The position numbers and the translations under genes were made by a program. Below, piece by piece: positions 17,534 through 24,885 of a stretch of 64,000 nt of DNA. How positions within the stretch are numbered: position 1 is the first letter of the stretch; each line of letters opens with the position of its first letter. Source of the stretch: DASVUC01 sp038237225 (GTDB lineage: Bacteria; Planctomycetota; Phycisphaerae; Tepidisphaerales; Tepidisphaeraceae); assembly GCA_038237225.1 (NCBI GenBank), contig JBBRYX010000007.1:124001-188000 (forward strand), in the 5' to 3' direction. The notes beneath the pieces are model-generated. The model worked only from the letters and a program-made list of their open reading frames with translations, did no database searches and was not told the DNA's origin.

Positions 17534-18191
17534 CCTCCTCTTCGCCGCCAATCATCTTCGCCAACTTCCGCAGCCCATGAAACATCCTCGACCGAAGCGT
17601 GACCGCCTTGGTCTTCGTGATCTCTTCCATCTGCGCGTACGACATATCCTGAAACACGCCCAGCACAATCACTTCCTTCTGATCTTGCGGAAGTTCCTCA
17701 AGGGCCTTCAGCACCCGCGCGATATCCTCCTGCGTCTCCAGGTTATCCGTTGCACGAAGCGCCACCTGATAAGGATCGCTGGAAACCTCGATCCCCTCCA
17801 GATTCAGCTCCGTCACATTGCGCACCGGGCTTCGCTTCCGCCGCCGGGCGTTGTTGATCGCAAGATTGCGCGTGATCGTGAACAACCAGGTCGAGAATTT
17901 TTCCGGGAATCGATACGTCGGCGCAAACCGAAACGCCCGCAGGAACACCTCCTGTCCAATCGATTCCACGTCCTCGACGTTCCCCAGCATCCGGTATAAA
18001 TACGACAAAACCGACGAGCTGTACCGTTCATAAATGAGTGCGAATGCCTGCTTATCCCCATTTTGGGTACGGCGCATCAGTTCCTCGTCCGAAGACCGCC
18101 CAAGCGGGCTTGCCTTTAGATCGGCAGGCTCCTCCCCTTTTGCCGCGCCGGCCGCTCGCGGCTTGCTATTGCTCCCGGGCTTGCGCTCCAT
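17481..18191 (-). CDS. ECF-type RNA polymerase sigma factor
   Basis: A 236-residue sigma-70-family protein with only regions 2 and 4. Region 2 (about residues 35-105) has ALIYERYSSSVLSYLYRML and FSTWLFTITRNLAINNARRRKR. Region 4 (about 160-212) has ALEELPQDQKEVIVLGVFQDMSYAQMEEI with its DNA-binding helix. It recruits RNA polymerase to a specific promoter set. The first 35 residues are low-complexity. The last 17 (about 220-236) are encoded by a heptamer array and are probably not functional. It is the first gene of the minus-strand operon that continues to DUF4175, so it may control that operon or be controlled by the signal the operon senses. It is divergent from rnpB. Confidence 0.92.
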   Translation of the reverse strand: MERKPGSNSKPRAAGAAKGEEPADLKASPLGRSSDEELMRRTQNGDKQAFALIYERYSSSVLSYLYRMLGNVEDVESIGQEVFLRAFRFAPTYRFPEKFSTWLFTITRNLAINNARRRKRSPVRNVTELNLEGIEVSSDPYQVALRATDNLETQEDIARVLKALEELPQDQKEVIVLGVFQDMSYAQMEEITKTKAVTLRSRMFHGLRKLAKMIGGEEEEGSEFGVQGSGTKKDVP

Positions 18192-18297
18192 GCTCTCTCT
18201 CAGATAACCTCAGGTCATCCTTCGCCTATCCCACACGATTCTCCCGCCCTCTGCAACCCGGCGACCGTTTTTCCCAACCCATTCGCTTGGAACATCG

Positions 18298-18303
18298 TAT
18301 AAT
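18298..18303 (+). promoter_or_regulatory. Minus-10 box of rnpB
   Basis: A perfect TATAAT lies about 7-8 bases before the predicted 5' end of RNase P RNA. No strong minus-35 box is seen at the expected distance. The position supports the chosen RNA start. Confidence 0.65.
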
Positions 18304-18443
18304 AAAACCGGTTGCGGTCATCGAGGCGATCGCGTCTTCAGGTTTTCCTGAAGATGAGGAAAGTCCGAACTGCACAGGGCAACGGTGCTGGATAACGTCC
18401 AGGCGGAGCAATCCGACGGAAAGTGCAACAGAAAGAAAACCGC

Positions 18444-18472
18444 CCAAGCCCACGGAGCTTGCTCCCTGGGAC
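18444..18472. repeat. Variant CCAAGCCC...GGGAC palindrome inside rnpB
   Basis: This stretch has the frame of the dispersed palindrome (CCAAGCCC on the left, CTGGGAC on the right) but a different stem and loop centre (ACGGAGCTTGCTCC). It lies just after the conserved AAACCGCC. It may be a diverged repeat copy or an ordinary RNA hairpin that resembles one. Confidence 0.55.
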
Positions 18473-18583
18473 GGCAAGGGTGAAACGGTGCGGTAAGAGC
18501 GCACCGCGTCGATGGTGACACCGACGGCAAGGTAAACCCCACCGGCAGCAAGACCAAACAGCGAACAGCGCAGCCCGGCGCGG

Positions 18584-18610
18584 CCAAGCCCAGGGCTTCA
18601 GCCCTGGGAC
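18584..18610. repeat. REP-like CCCAGGGCTTCAGCCCTGGG palindrome inside rnpB
   Basis: A 27-bp palindrome identical to the intergenic copy at 31240-31266 lies in the variable region between the conserved GACCAAA and GGGTAGG segments of RNase P RNA. It can form a hairpin, so the RNA probably tolerates it. Confidence 0.85.
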
Positions 18611-18726
18611 GATTCGCGGGTAGGTCGCTTGAGGTCCGAGGTAACTCGAACCCCAGAGAAATGGTCGCCACTCCCGCTCACGCTGGAGTAACAAAATTCG
18701 GCTTACACCGGCCGCAACTCATCATT

Positions 18727-18766
18727 CGGAGGCGCATCGAAACCCGGTGCGTCTCCGTCTTTTTTT
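18727..18766 (+). terminator. Rho-independent terminator of rnpB
   Basis: A GC-rich stem (CGGAGGCGCA pairing with TGCGTCTCCG, with one G-U pair) is followed by a run of seven T. It begins 9 bases after the P1 helix of rnpB. Confidence 0.9.
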
Positions 18767-18808
18767 CGCTCCACCACCCTTAAAAATTATTTCGTCTCGC
18801 CATTTGAC

Positions 18809-18846
18809 TTGACGGCACAATCATGTTAGGGTTATGTTCCTCAAAC
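18809..18846 (+). promoter_or_regulatory. Predicted promoter of the lexA region, with candidate SOS operator
   Basis: TTGACG at 18809 and TTATGT at 18832 are separated by 17 bp, a good sigma-70-type promoter. The block ATGTTAGG followed by T-rich sequence and a TTC-x-TC core, then AAACA, covers the minus-10 box. It recurs over the probable recA promoter at 24606-24632. A repressor site shared by lexA and recA is the obvious reading, but it is unproven. Confidence 0.6.
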
Positions 18847-18890
18847 ACCGTCCAAACGGTAGGTTTGAGACTTTTTCCGAGGCGCTGATT

Positions 18891-19388
18891 ATGGGAACGG
18901 ACTCCCAATCTTCCTCAGCTCGCTTCCCGCGCGCAGCCAGCGCGCCGCCAGCCCATCCCGCATCCGATTCGGAGCAGGATGCGGCCGATCTGCGAGCCTG
19001 GGAGACGAGCGAAATCGAGCGCCAGATCGAGTCGGATCCATCACTGGTTCCAACCGGTCCATCGAAGGAGCAAGTGACTTCGCTCGTGCTGGAACCCGCG
19101 GAGGTCGACGCCTTGCTGAATGGCCTCTCCCCTCTGCTTACAGGTGATTATTCAGAAAGTTCAACAGACGGAGCGACTCATGAACCTGACCCCGCGGCAA
19201 CTGGATGTCCTGGTGGCGATTCGCAACTATCGCCACATTCACGGCTATTCCCCGACGATGCAGGAGCTGGCCGACCAGCTCGGGACCAGCAAAGTCACAA
19301 TCTTCGAACACGTCGGAGCCCTGGAAAAAAAACGCGTCCTTCGACGCGACAAGCACAAGGCTCGCTCTTTGGAAATCGTCTCGGATGA
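18891..19388 (+). CDS. Hypothetical protein overlapping lexA
   Basis: An open frame from an ATG with a GAGG site 8 bases upstream, 165 codons. The first 80 residues look protein-like (SEQDAADLRAWETSEIERQIESD, then LVLEPAEVDALLNGLSPLL). The last 70 overlap lexA in another frame and look like noise. It may be a real small protein whose tail overlaps lexA, the remnant of a gene, or only a long leader. I recognise no family. It would share the lexA promoter. Confidence 0.3.
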   Translation: MGTDSQSSSARFPRAASAPPAHPASDSEQDAADLRAWETSEIERQIESDPSLVPTGPSKEQVTSLVLEPAEVDALLNGLSPLLTGDYSESSTDGATHEPDPAATGCPGGDSQLSPHSRLFPDDAGAGRPARDQQSHNLRTRRSPGKKTRPSTRQAQGSLFGNRLG

Positions 19389-19791
19389 AAAACTCCCCGA
19401 CGAAAACCGTTCCACAAAACTCCCGTTCCTCGGCACCATCGCCGCCGGCAGCCCGATCGAAGCCATCGAAAACCGCGAGGAACTCGATCTCGAGGAACTG
19501 TTTCACTCCAAGAACGGCGTCTACGTCCTGAAGGTACGCGGCGATTCCATGATCGACGACCACCTCTGCGACGGCGACTTCGTCGTCATCGAACGCCGCG
19601 AAAACGCCAAGAACGGCGAACAGGTCGTCGCACTGCTCGACACCGGCGAAGCCACCCTCAAGCGCTTCTACAAAGAAGGCGGCAAAATCCGCCTCCAGCC
19701 CCGCAACCCGACAATGCAACCCAGAATCGTCGAAGCCGACCGCTGCAAAGTTCAGGGCGTCGTCATCGGAGTCCTGCGCAGCTATCACTAA
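19180..19791 (+). CDS. lexA: LexA repressor, SOS response
   Basis: A 203-residue LexA. The N-terminal winged-helix domain has SPTMQELADQLGTSKVTIFEHVGALEKK (about residues 25-52). The C-terminal S24 peptidase domain has the Ala-Gly self-cleavage site in IAAGSPIEA, the catalytic serine in GDSMIDD and the catalytic lysine in ATLKRF. RecA filaments trigger self-cleavage and release of SOS genes. The ATG at 19180 was chosen because GGAG lies upstream and homology starts at MNLTPRQ; an upstream start at 19120 would add 20 unrelated residues. recA lies 5 kb downstream on the same strand. Confidence 0.95.
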   Translation: MNLTPRQLDVLVAIRNYRHIHGYSPTMQELADQLGTSKVTIFEHVGALEKKRVLRRDKHKARSLEIVSDEKLPDENRSTKLPFLGTIAAGSPIEAIENREELDLEELFHSKNGVYVLKVRGDSMIDDHLCDGDFVVIERRENAKNGEQVVALLDTGEATLKRFYKEGGKIRLQPRNPTMQPRIVEADRCKVQGVVIGVLRSYH

Positions 19792-19804
19792 TTAAAATTG
19801 TTTA

Positions 19805-19830
19805 GCGGCCCCGCTCGCGGGGCGCGTTTT
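19805..19830 (+). terminator. Hairpin terminator after lexA
   Basis: CGGCCCCGC and GCGGGGCGCG pair around a two-base loop, followed by TTTTCT. It lies 13 bp after the lexA stop. Confidence 0.75.
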
Positions 19831-19852
19831 CTGACCGATCCACAACCCGATT

Positions 19853-19971
19853 TCACCATGGAGACACGGAGTTCACGGAGGAAATGAACTGTTGATTGTG
19901 GCTGTGTTTAATATTAACGCTGTAGAAGTTGTTCCGATTTTCTCCGTGTCCTCCGTGATCTCCGTGGTGAG
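19853..19971. repeat. Inverted repeat of CACGGAG units
   Basis: Left arm 19853-19884 carries GGAGACACGGAGTTCACGGAGG and right arm 19938-19971 its near complement (CTCCGTG three times), around a loop of about 53 bases. It fills the lexA to DUF3276 gap. The right arm ends shortly before the ribosome binding site of the next gene. Confidence 0.8.
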
Positions 19972-19995
19972 ATAACTTTTTCTGGAGGTTCAGCC

Positions 19996-20346
19996 ATGCC
20001 CGCTCAAGCGAAACCCGCCGCGAAATTTTCCTCCGACGACCACCCCATCCTCTTCCAGAAATTCTTCAAATCCCGCGGCCCCCGCACCTACGCCGCTCAG
20101 GTCAAAGAAGCCAGGAACGGCAACCATTACCTCGTCCTTACCGAAGGCAAACGCGATAAGGACACCGGCGAAGTCCGCAAAACCCGCCTCTTCCTCTACT
20201 CGGAAGACTTCCCGGAATTCTTCCGAATGCTCAGCGAAACCGCCCACTGGATCAAAGCCAATCCGCTCTCCGATGAACTGAAGAAAAAACGCGACCGCTT
20301 CTGGTCCAAACAATCGTCTTCTGAAAAGAAGGGAAACCGCGGATGA
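19996..20346 (+). CDS. DUF3276 (PUR-like nucleic-acid-binding) protein
   Basis: A 116-residue protein with the PUR-type core: ILFQKFFKSRGPRTYAAQVKEARNG, NHYLVLTEGKRD, RLFLYSEDFPEFFRML. Bacterial PUR homologues bind single-stranded DNA or RNA through this beta-beta-beta-alpha fold; the cell function is not known. GGAGG lies 11 bases before the ATG. The last few residues (EKKGNRG) are encoded by the left arm of the next repeat, so the native C-terminus may have been altered. Its position beside lexA may be chance. Confidence 0.8.
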   Translation: MPAQAKPAAKFSSDDHPILFQKFFKSRGPRTYAAQVKEARNGNHYLVLTEGKRDKDTGEVRKTRLFLYSEDFPEFFRMLSETAHWIKANPLSDELKKKRDRFWSKQSSSEKKGNRG

Positions 20347-20410
20347 ACACGGATGAACTCAGATAATCTAAGATTGATATCTGCGTGCATCAGTGTTCAT
20401 CTGGGGTTCA
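20334..20410. repeat. Inverted repeat with GGATGAAC units
   Basis: The left arm (GGATGAACACGGATGAAC, then CAGAT) pairs imperfectly with the right arm (ATCTG, then GTGTTCATCTG, GGTTC). The element overlaps the stop codon of the DUF3276 gene. Confidence 0.75.
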
Positions 20411-20477
20411 AACATCTTCAGGAAGCGAGATCGCCTTCCCGTTGCGTTTTGCAGCCCGCTGAAGATACTCCCGCCCC

Positions 20478-21686
20478 ATGCCCGATCTTCATCTTCTTTC
20501 CCCAAAGGGTTTTCGCGCCGCCGCTGTTCACGCAGGCATCAAGTCAAAGCAAACGCCCGATGTCGCCCTGCTGATCTGCGATAAGACCGCCTCTGCCGCC
20601 GCCGTCTTCACCACCAATAAAGTAGTCGCCGCCCCGGTGCTCGTCGGTCGACGCAACATCCGCTCTGGAAAACTTCGCGGCATCGTGGTGAACGCCGGTA
20701 ACGCCAACGCCTGCACCGGAAAGCAAGGCCTCAAAGATGCCGAGCGGATGTGCACGCTCGCTGCCAGTATCGCCGAGTGCAAACCCTCTGAAATTCTCCC
20801 GAGCTCCACGGGCATCATCGGTCACCTGCTTCCCATGGAGAAGCTCGAGCGCGGCATCATCGAGGCCGCCCAATACCTCGGGTCCTCCCGCGAACACGCC
20901 AACCTCTTCGCTGACGCCATCCTCACCACCGATCTTGTCCGGAAAACTGCCTCAACGGAAGTAAAGTTGGGCCGCCGCCGCATCACGCTCGCCGGCGTCT
21001 GCAAAGGATCCGGAATGATCGGCCCCCGCCTCGATGTCCCGCATGCCACCATGCTCGCGTATCTCACGACGGATGCTGCCGCGCCCGCGCCGCTTCTCAA
21101 AAAACTTCTGAAGCAATCGGCGGACGTCAGCTTCAACACCGTCACCGTCGATGACCACGCCTCCACCAACGACACCGCCGTCCTTCTCGCCTCCGGCGTC
21201 AGCGGCGCAAAACTCTCCTCGAAATCCGACCAGACCAAATTTGCCGAAGCCCTCACCGACGTGTGCCAATCCCTCGCCTATCAGATTGCCGCCGACGGCG
21301 AGGGCGCCACCAAAGTGGTCATCATTAACGTCCGCCGCGCCAAGTCCGACAAAGCCGCACAGTCCATCGCCCGCGCTATCGCCAATTCCCCCCTCGTCAA
21401 AACCGCCATGCACGGCAACGACCCAAACTGGGGCCGAATCGTCTCCGCAGCCGGCTACGCGGGCGTCCCCTTCAACCCCGACACCTGCATCCTCACCCTC
21501 CAAGGCACAAAAGTCTTCACCAACGGCACACCCGTCCCCTTTAGCTCCAGCCAAGTCAGCGCCGCACTGAGAAAGAAGGAAGTCACGATCGATCTCGATT
21601 GCCGCTCCGGGACCGGTCAAGCCACCTGTTGGACTTGCGACCTCTCCAAGGACTACATCTCCATCAACGCCGATTACCATACCTGA
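20478..21686 (+). CDS. argJ: Glutamate N-acetyltransferase / amino-acid acetyltransferase
   Basis: ArgJ transfers the acetyl group of N-acetylornithine to glutamate in the cyclic arginine pathway and may also acetylate glutamate with acetyl-CoA. The length of 402 residues is normal. Visible signatures are VFTTNKVVAAPV, VNAGNANACTG, the oxyanion-hole LPSSTGIIG, KGSGMIGPRLDVPHATMLAYLTTDA with the nucleophile threonine at the alpha/beta self-cleavage site (HATML), and GNDPNWGRI near the end. It stands alone, with no other arg gene in the window. The start has no strong ribosome binding site. Confidence 0.96.
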   Translation: MPDLHLLSPKGFRAAAVHAGIKSKQTPDVALLICDKTASAAAVFTTNKVVAAPVLVGRRNIRSGKLRGIVVNAGNANACTGKQGLKDAERMCTLAASIAECKPSEILPSSTGIIGHLLPMEKLERGIIEAAQYLGSSREHANLFADAILTTDLVRKTASTEVKLGRRRITLAGVCKGSGMIGPRLDVPHATMLAYLTTDAAAPAPLLKKLLKQSADVSFNTVTVDDHASTNDTAVLLASGVSGAKLSSKSDQTKFAEALTDVCQSLAYQIAADGEGATKVVIINVRRAKSDKAAQSIARAIANSPLVKTAMHGNDPNWGRIVSAAGYAGVPFNPDTCILTLQGTKVFTNGTPVPFSSSQVSAALRKKEVTIDLDCRSGTGQATCWTCDLSKDYISINADYHT

Positions 21687-21708
21687 CCGATCACCGCTTG
21701 CAGTCCCC

Positions 21709-23127
21709 ATGACCACACCAGACATTGAACCCGATTACGCTTACCCACCGCGCTTCCGACACCTCAAGCGTTGGACAATCATCGGATTCCTCGCGCTCGG
21801 CGCCCTCGCCACCCTCCGTTACGGGTGGGGCGTTGAAGCCCAGCGCCGCCTTGATGCCTACGCCGCATCCGCTCACGCCCGGGGGCGCAAAGCCTTCCTT
21901 TCCGATTTCAGCGTCCCCAGCATCCCTGATGATCAAAATGCCGCGAGCCTCCTCCGCACAGCCGCGGCTTCACTGAAATACGAAGATGACGCCAACGACT
22001 GGGAGAACGCCTTTAAACATGAACTCCCGCTCACCCGGACGGACCTTGACATCCTCGCCCGCGTCAAGCGCGGCAACGCGACCGTGAGCCGCGACATGCG
22101 CCGCGCTCGCGCTCTTGGCCGCGTGAACTGGGGCATCGTGATGCGCACCCCCGCGTTCACCATCCTTCTCCCGCACCTCAACGAGGCGCGCGGCCTCGCG
22201 AACCTCGCCAGTTATCTTGCGCTTTACGAGCACACCCTCCATAACGATCACGAGGTGATTGAACTCGCCCGCGACATTCTCTTTGACGCGCGCAGCACAG
22301 AACAGCCCCCGGTCTTCCTCATCAGTCATCTCGTCGCCAACGGTGTCGATCGCGTCGCCACCAATGTCCTCTTTCAAGTCATCTCTACTCTGCGCATCCA
22401 GTCTCTTCAGGAAAACACTCCAAGCGCCGGTAGCGCCGCGCCCGATCAAATTCGCGCGCTGATCGCCGATCTCCTCGACGAGACCTCACTCATTCAAGGG
22501 GCATCCGATTGCTGGCAAGGAGAGCAAAGCGCTTGGGTGGACAATGCTCCCGCCGCCGTCGCGCAGCAGAGTCCAACCCCGCGCATCATCAGCTTCCTCG
22601 CGCCAATGTTCACCCTCCAGGCACTTCGCGGCGCCGCCAATCTCGACAGCATTCCCACCGCCCTTTCCCAGTCCACCTACAGCCGGGCCCGCGCCGTCAT
22701 TCCCGCCGCCACCCGCCTGTCCAACGCTTCCACTCTCTACAACATCAGCCGCGCCGTTGGCTCCTTCTTCTCCATCGGAGTGCCCGGCCGCTACATCCAG
22801 GACGATTTCATCGCCCGCGCTCACCATCGCCTCGCCGCCACCGCGCTCGCGATTCGGCTCTACCAATTCGATCACGCCAGCGAGCGCCCCAGTTCGCTCG
22901 ACCAACTTGTCCCCAAGTACCTGCCGAAGGTTCCGCGCGACCCCTTCTCTCGCGATGACAAATCGCTCGTCTACCGCTCCGACCCTTCCCATCCCGTTCT
23001 CTATAGCCTCGGCATCAACGAACGAGACGACAGTGGAATCGAGTACGCCCCCGGCACCACGACAGGTCCCCGCCGCCCGCAGCCGCTCGACATCATTATT
23101 GACCTTCGTTCCACCCCCTCCAAGTAA
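21709..23127 (+). CDS. Hypothetical membrane-anchored protein
   Basis: A 472-residue protein with one N-terminal membrane helix (about residues 22-42, WTIIGFLALGALATLRYGW) after a short cytoplasmic segment. The rest is mainly helical and should lie outside the cytoplasm. Near the C-terminus, RLAATALAIRLYQFDHASERPSSLDQLVPKYLPKVPRDPF resembles a stretch common in planctomycete hypothetical proteins and in the C-terminal part of some pseudopilins. I do not recognise a catalytic motif. It starts 22 bp after argJ and could share its transcript. Confidence 0.7.
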   Translation: MTTPDIEPDYAYPPRFRHLKRWTIIGFLALGALATLRYGWGVEAQRRLDAYAASAHARGRKAFLSDFSVPSIPDDQNAASLLRTAAASLKYEDDANDWENAFKHELPLTRTDLDILARVKRGNATVSRDMRRARALGRVNWGIVMRTPAFTILLPHLNEARGLANLASYLALYEHTLHNDHEVIELARDILFDARSTEQPPVFLISHLVANGVDRVATNVLFQVISTLRIQSLQENTPSAGSAAPDQIRALIADLLDETSLIQGASDCWQGEQSAWVDNAPAAVAQQSPTPRIISFLAPMFTLQALRGAANLDSIPTALSQSTYSRARAVIPAATRLSNASTLYNISRAVGSFFSIGVPGRYIQDDFIARAHHRLAATALAIRLYQFDHASERPSSLDQLVPKYLPKVPRDPFSRDDKSLVYRSDPSHPVLYSLGINERDDSGIEYAPGTTTGPRRPQPLDIIIDLRSTPSK

Positions 23128-23185
23128 ATCGTCGGTCGATCATCGGTTCCGGGTCTGTTTGCGGCACCGTCATGCCGCGAATACG

Positions 23186-23566
23186 ATGCGATCCATGCAG
23201 TGGTTATTGCACGGGAAAATCTCCAAAGCCGCGGAAGACGCGCTCGTTCGCCACGAGCATCGCGCGCATCGCATGCCGGAGCTGGGCATTTCCGAAGACG
23301 CCGCCCCGCGCGATCTCGTCACTGCCGCTCAAATCAAACAGTGGGATATTTTCACCACCGACGCCGCCCTGATCCACGCAATCTACAACGACAAAATCTG
23401 GTTCAATCGCTCAATGGTCTATCTGCAACTGGAGGGTGGAGACGTCGAGCAGGACGATGCCGTAGACCGACTATTCAAACGCTACAAGCGTCTGACCCCC
23501 GGCCGCCTGTACACCCTCACCGAATCAAGAGTAAAAATCCGCCAACTCCCCCGCTCGATCCGCTGA
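23186..23566 (+). CDS. PIN-like (DUF5615/Mut7-C-type) protein
   Basis: A 126-residue protein. HRMPELGISEDAAPRDLVTAAQIKQWDIFTTDAALI fits the PIN-like pattern of a short strand, helix and TTD motif found in DUF5615 and Mut7-C proteins, many of which are nuclease toxins. The N-terminal acidic residues of canonical PIN domains are not clear, so activity is uncertain. No antitoxin gene is adjacent. The start could be 23186 or 23195. The frame is open far upstream over the preceding gene, but that part is a shadow. Confidence 0.55.
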   Translation: MRSMQWLLHGKISKAAEDALVRHEHRAHRMPELGISEDAAPRDLVTAAQIKQWDIFTTDAALIHAIYNDKIWFNRSMVYLQLEGGDVEQDDAVDRLFKRYKRLTPGRLYTLTESRVKIRQLPRSIR

Positions 23567-23582
23567 GTGGTCAAGGCATTTG

Positions 23583-23606
23583 TTACGTTTCACGTTTCAC
23601 GTTTTA
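23583..23606. repeat. Heptamer array, ACGTTTC unit
   Basis: Three units with a 7-bp period lie between the PIN-like gene and the PfkB kinase gene. The sequence is the same unit as in the pseudokinase gene. Confidence 0.85.
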
Positions 23607-23637
23607 GTCTTCACTCTTTCCGTCCAGGAGTCCTCTC

Positions 23638-24540
23638 ATGTCGCTGCTCGTCACCGGCTCAATCGGAATTGACACCGTCGAAACCCCCTTCGGCAAACGC
23701 GACGACGTCATCGGCGGCTCCGCAATCTACTTCGCCTACGCCGCATCCTTCTTCACCCCCGTCCGTCTCGTCGGTGTGGTGGGGGAGGACTGCCCCAAAT
23801 CCTTCTTCAACGTTTTCGAAGGCCGAGACGTCGACCTCGGCGGCCTCGAAACCCGCAAGGGCAGCAAGACCTTTCGCTGGCATGGCTCGTACGTGAAGGA
23901 CCTGAACGAAGCGGTCACCGTTGAAGTCGACCTGAATGTTCTCGCCGAGCGCGCCCCGAAGATCCCCGAACCGTTTCTCGACAGCCGGTACGTCTTCCTC
24001 GCCAACACCCATCCGGTTCTTCAACAGCAGATGGCCGGATCACTCAAGTCCTCCAAGCTGATCGTCGCCGACACCATGAACCTCTGGATCCAGACCGAGC
24101 GAAATGAGCTCGTTAAACTCCTCAAGCAAATCCACGGTCTTGTCCTGAACGACGGCGAAGCCCGCCTGCTCACCGAAAAGAAAAACCTCATCGAAGCCGC
24201 CCGCGAAGTTCTGAAAATGGGCCCCAAGTTCGTCATCATCAAAAAGGGCGAGCACGGCTGCATGATGTGCTCTGAAAAGGAAACCTTCGTCCTCCCCGCA
24301 TATCCCGCCGACAAAGTCGTCGATCCCACCGGCGCCGGCGACAGCTTCGCCGGCGGAATGATGGGTTACCTTTCCACCCAGGGAAATTTCACACCCGCAA
24401 CCATCAAGCGCGCCCTGGCCTTCGGCACCGTCGTCGCCAGCTACACCATCGCCGACTTTTCCCTCGGCGGGCTGAAGTCGACGAACCGCGATGATATCGA
24501 TGATCGGTGGAACCAATTCAAACAGGCGATGAGCTTTTAG
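23638..24540 (+). CDS. PfkB-family carbohydrate kinase
   Basis: A 300-residue ribokinase-like enzyme that should phosphorylate a sugar or nucleoside. It has the N-terminal GGSAIYFAYAASFF segment with the family's GG motif and the C-terminal signature DPTGAGDSFAGG (about residues 229-240), which holds the catalytic aspartate and anion hole. The substrate cannot be deduced. AGGAG is 8 bases upstream of the ATG. The gene precedes recA by about 345 bp. Confidence 0.88.
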   Translation: MSLLVTGSIGIDTVETPFGKRDDVIGGSAIYFAYAASFFTPVRLVGVVGEDCPKSFFNVFEGRDVDLGGLETRKGSKTFRWHGSYVKDLNEAVTVEVDLNVLAERAPKIPEPFLDSRYVFLANTHPVLQQQMAGSLKSSKLIVADTMNLWIQTERNELVKLLKQIHGLVLNDGEARLLTEKKNLIEAAREVLKMGPKFVIIKKGEHGCMMCSEKETFVLPAYPADKVVDPTGAGDSFAGGMMGYLSTQGNFTPATIKRALAFGTVVASYTIADFSLGGLKSTNRDDIDDRWNQFKQAMSF

Positions 24541-24605
24541 AAGGATGTAATCCGCGCAAGAATCGCGCGTTAAAATTTTCTGGATTTCCACTGGCGATGA
24601 GATAG

Positions 24606-24632
24606 ATGTTAGGATAGTATTCGTCCAAACAA
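24606..24632 (+). promoter_or_regulatory. Candidate recA promoter and SOS operator
   Basis: ATGTTAGGAT then AGTATTCGTC then CAAACA closely matches the block over the lexA promoter at 18822-18847. TAGTAT at 24615 is a plausible minus-10 box, with TGGCGA 17 bp upstream as a weak minus-35. The shared sequence suggests control by LexA. Confidence 0.55.
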
Positions 24633-24675
24633 CCACTGAACATGGACGGTCGGTGACTTCCGTCGAGTTCAGTGC

Positions 24676-24712
24676 GGGTGTGCCAGCCACCCGGGCCAAC
24701 GTGGCCCGGTGC
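24676..24712. repeat. Palindrome CCGGGCCAACGTGGCCCGG
   Basis: A GC-rich perfect palindrome core with short flanks lies in the recA leader. It belongs to the REP-like class by appearance but has its own sequence. Confidence 0.6.
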
Positions 24713-24805
24713 GTTCGGAGGCGAAAAGTTCGCAACGGCACGTTGTGTCAAACATGAAGTTTGACCCCCGACCCGCATCAAGTCACCAGAACCGCGACCC
24801 GCGCC

Positions 24806-24828
24806 TCCCCCGGCTTCAGCCGTGGGAA
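24806..24828. repeat. Diverged copy of the GCTTCAGC palindrome in the recA leader
   Basis: CCCCCGGCTTCAGCCGTGGG has the same GGCTTCAGCC centre as the copies at 18584, 30894 and 31240. It lies 58 bp before the recA start. The gap 24541-24885 thus holds the promoter candidate and two palindromes, and I see no gene in it. Confidence 0.65.
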
Positions 24829-24885
24829 ACCCACCGGGTCGCACATCGGCCGGCTGAAAAATATACCCGGCCCAAGGAGCATCCC

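Larger units (their letters stand above)
18310..18720 (+). ncRNA. rnpB: RNase P RNA, bacterial class A
   Basis: The catalytic RNA that removes 5' leaders from tRNA precursors. The conserved core is plain: GAGGAAAGTCCGAACTGCACAG at the start of the catalytic domain, GTGCAACAGAAAG, AAGGGTGAAACGGTGCGG, TAAGAGCGCACCGC, AAACCCCACC, GCAAGACCAAA, and CAGAGAAATGG near the 3' side. The outer P1 helix pairs GTTGCGGTC at 18311 with GGCCGCAAC at 18710-18718, which sets both ends. Two palindromic stretches, at 18444-18472 and 18584-18610, match a repeat dispersed in this genome and fill peripheral hairpins. A TATAAT box precedes the gene and a terminator follows. It is divergent from the ECF sigma gene. 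Confidence 0.95.

Noticed and set aside
19138..19788. 216-codon frame antisense to lexA
   Set aside because: Same codon-bias effect; the sequence is low-complexity and lexA is well supported.
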